This document shows, one piece after another, positions 6,258 through 6,860 of a stretch of 6,860 nucleotides of DNA. A program made the position numbers and the translations under genes. The notes beneath the pieces were generated by a model. That model searched no databases. It worked only from the letters and a program-made list of their open reading frames with translations, and was not told the DNA's origin. Source of the stretch: Thermofilaceae archaeon. Its GTDB lineage: Archaea; Thermoproteota; Thermoprotei; Thermofilales; B69-G16. The stretch covers positions 1 to 6,860 of the forward strand of contig JALURF010000004.1 of NCBI GenBank assembly GCA_027017165.1, written 5' to 3'. Numbering within the stretch: the first letter of the stretch is position 1; each line of letters opens with the position of its first letter.

Positions 6258-6860
6258 ATGCCAGAAGCGAAAGTGGAGTATAGAGGCCTAAGCCCGTCAC
6301 AATTCTTCTGGAGAAATAGAGAAATAGCGGGATTCTCTAACCCAGCTAGGGCTCTCTATCAAACTGTTAGAGAACTTGTCGAGAATTCACTAGACGCCAC
6401 AGAGACTTATGGCATACTTCCAGAGATAAAATTAACTATAAGAATAGACGAAAACGATCCAGCTAAAGTAACCGTAAGAGCTGAAGATAATGGAATAGGA
6501 ATCCCGGCAGAAGAGGTCCCCAACGTATTCGCCAGAGTATTCTATGGATCGAAGTATGTTCTAAGACAGGCTAGAGGAGTTTTCGGACTTGGAATAAAAA
6601 TGGTGGTCCTCTACTCGCAGATAACCACTGGTAAGCCCATATATGTTAGAAGCGCGACTCCCGACTCTCCGGCGATCTACGAGTATGAGCTTATGATAGA
6701 TATCGAAAAGAACATTCCGATAATTTGCAGCAGTAGAGTAGCGAGAAAAAATTCGAAGTGGCATGGAACGGTAGTGGAGCTAACGGTTGAGGGTAATTGG
6801 TCGGCAGCCCGCAAGAAAATAGTAGAGTACATTAAGAGAACAGCGCTTATAGCTCCTTAT
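6258..6860 (+). CDS. top6B: DNA topoisomerase VI subunit B, N-terminal part (runs off the window)
   Basis: ATPase subunit of the archaeal type IIB topoisomerase, which with the Spo11-like A subunit passes one DNA duplex through another to relax and decatenate DNA. The first 201 of an expected 500-odd residues are present and the frame is open to the window edge. This part is the GHKL ATP-binding domain: N-box ELVENSLDA (39-47), with Asn43 as the Mg-ATP ligand; G1 box DNGIGIP (77-83); and G2 lid RGVFGLGIKM (106-115). The lid resembles the crenarchaeal RG..GLGVK form rather than the euryarchaeal RGQQGIG form. It is followed by VVLYSQITTGKP (116-127), also typical of the subunit. The ATG at 6258 is chosen by family N-termini and by the box A distance. 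An in-frame GTG at 6246 would add four residues and sits at the likely transcript start, so it is less likely. No top6A is visible here; it may follow downstream or lie elsewhere. Confidence 0.96.
   Translation, partial: MPEAKVEYRGLSPSQFFWRNREIAGFSNPARALYQTVRELVENSLDATETYGILPEIKLTIRIDENDPAKVTVRAEDNGIGIPAEEVPNVFARVFYGSKYVLRQARGVFGLGIKMVVLYSQITTGKPIYVRSATPDSPAIYEYELMIDIEKNIPIICSSRVARKNSKWHGTVVELTVEGNWSAARKKIVEYIKRTALIAPY

Noticed and set aside
6561..6764. Minus-strand open frame of 67 codons
   Set aside because: Antisense to the top6B GHKL domain with conserved N, G1 and G2 boxes.

Overview
The window looks like a chromosomal segment of a thermophilic archaeon, most probably of the Thermoproteota (crenarchaeal) side. 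The evidence is a topoisomerase VI B subunit with a crenarchaeal-type ATP lid, an archaeal-type asparaginyl-tRNA synthetase, a tRNA-Thr gene carrying two bulge-helix-bulge introns and no encoded CCA, heavy use of AGA/AGG and ATA codons, TATA-box promoters just upstream of starts, and tightly packed or overlapping genes. The genus cannot be fixed from sequence alone.

Left third (4-2391, minus strand): three overlapping genes read leftward. They are a metallo-beta-lactamase-fold protein that has lost most of its metal ligands, an intact site-2-type intramembrane metalloprotease with a PDZ domain, and a small multi-pass membrane protein that I do not recognise. The 32-nt and 28-nt overlaps argue for one transcript and coupled translation, so the three may form a membrane proteolysis module. 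That link is inference.

Middle (2452-4674, plus strand): a superfamily 2 helicase with a C-terminal DUF1998-type cysteine cluster (Hrq1/MrfA-like). It diverges from the membrane operon across a 60-bp spacer that holds a palindromic TATA element. Right third (4723-6860, plus strand): asparaginyl-tRNA synthetase, a tRNA-Thr(UGU) gene split by 25-nt and 14-nt introns, and the first 201 codons of topoisomerase VI subunit B, which runs off the window. These are housekeeping information-processing genes, each with its own TATA-like box.

No insertion sequence, CRISPR array or phage-like gene is visible, and there is no gene-free stretch longer than about 110 bases. The items most worth a second look are the pseudo-enzyme/site-2 protease/membrane-protein operon and the doubly interrupted tRNA, whose two introns appear to need removal in a fixed order.
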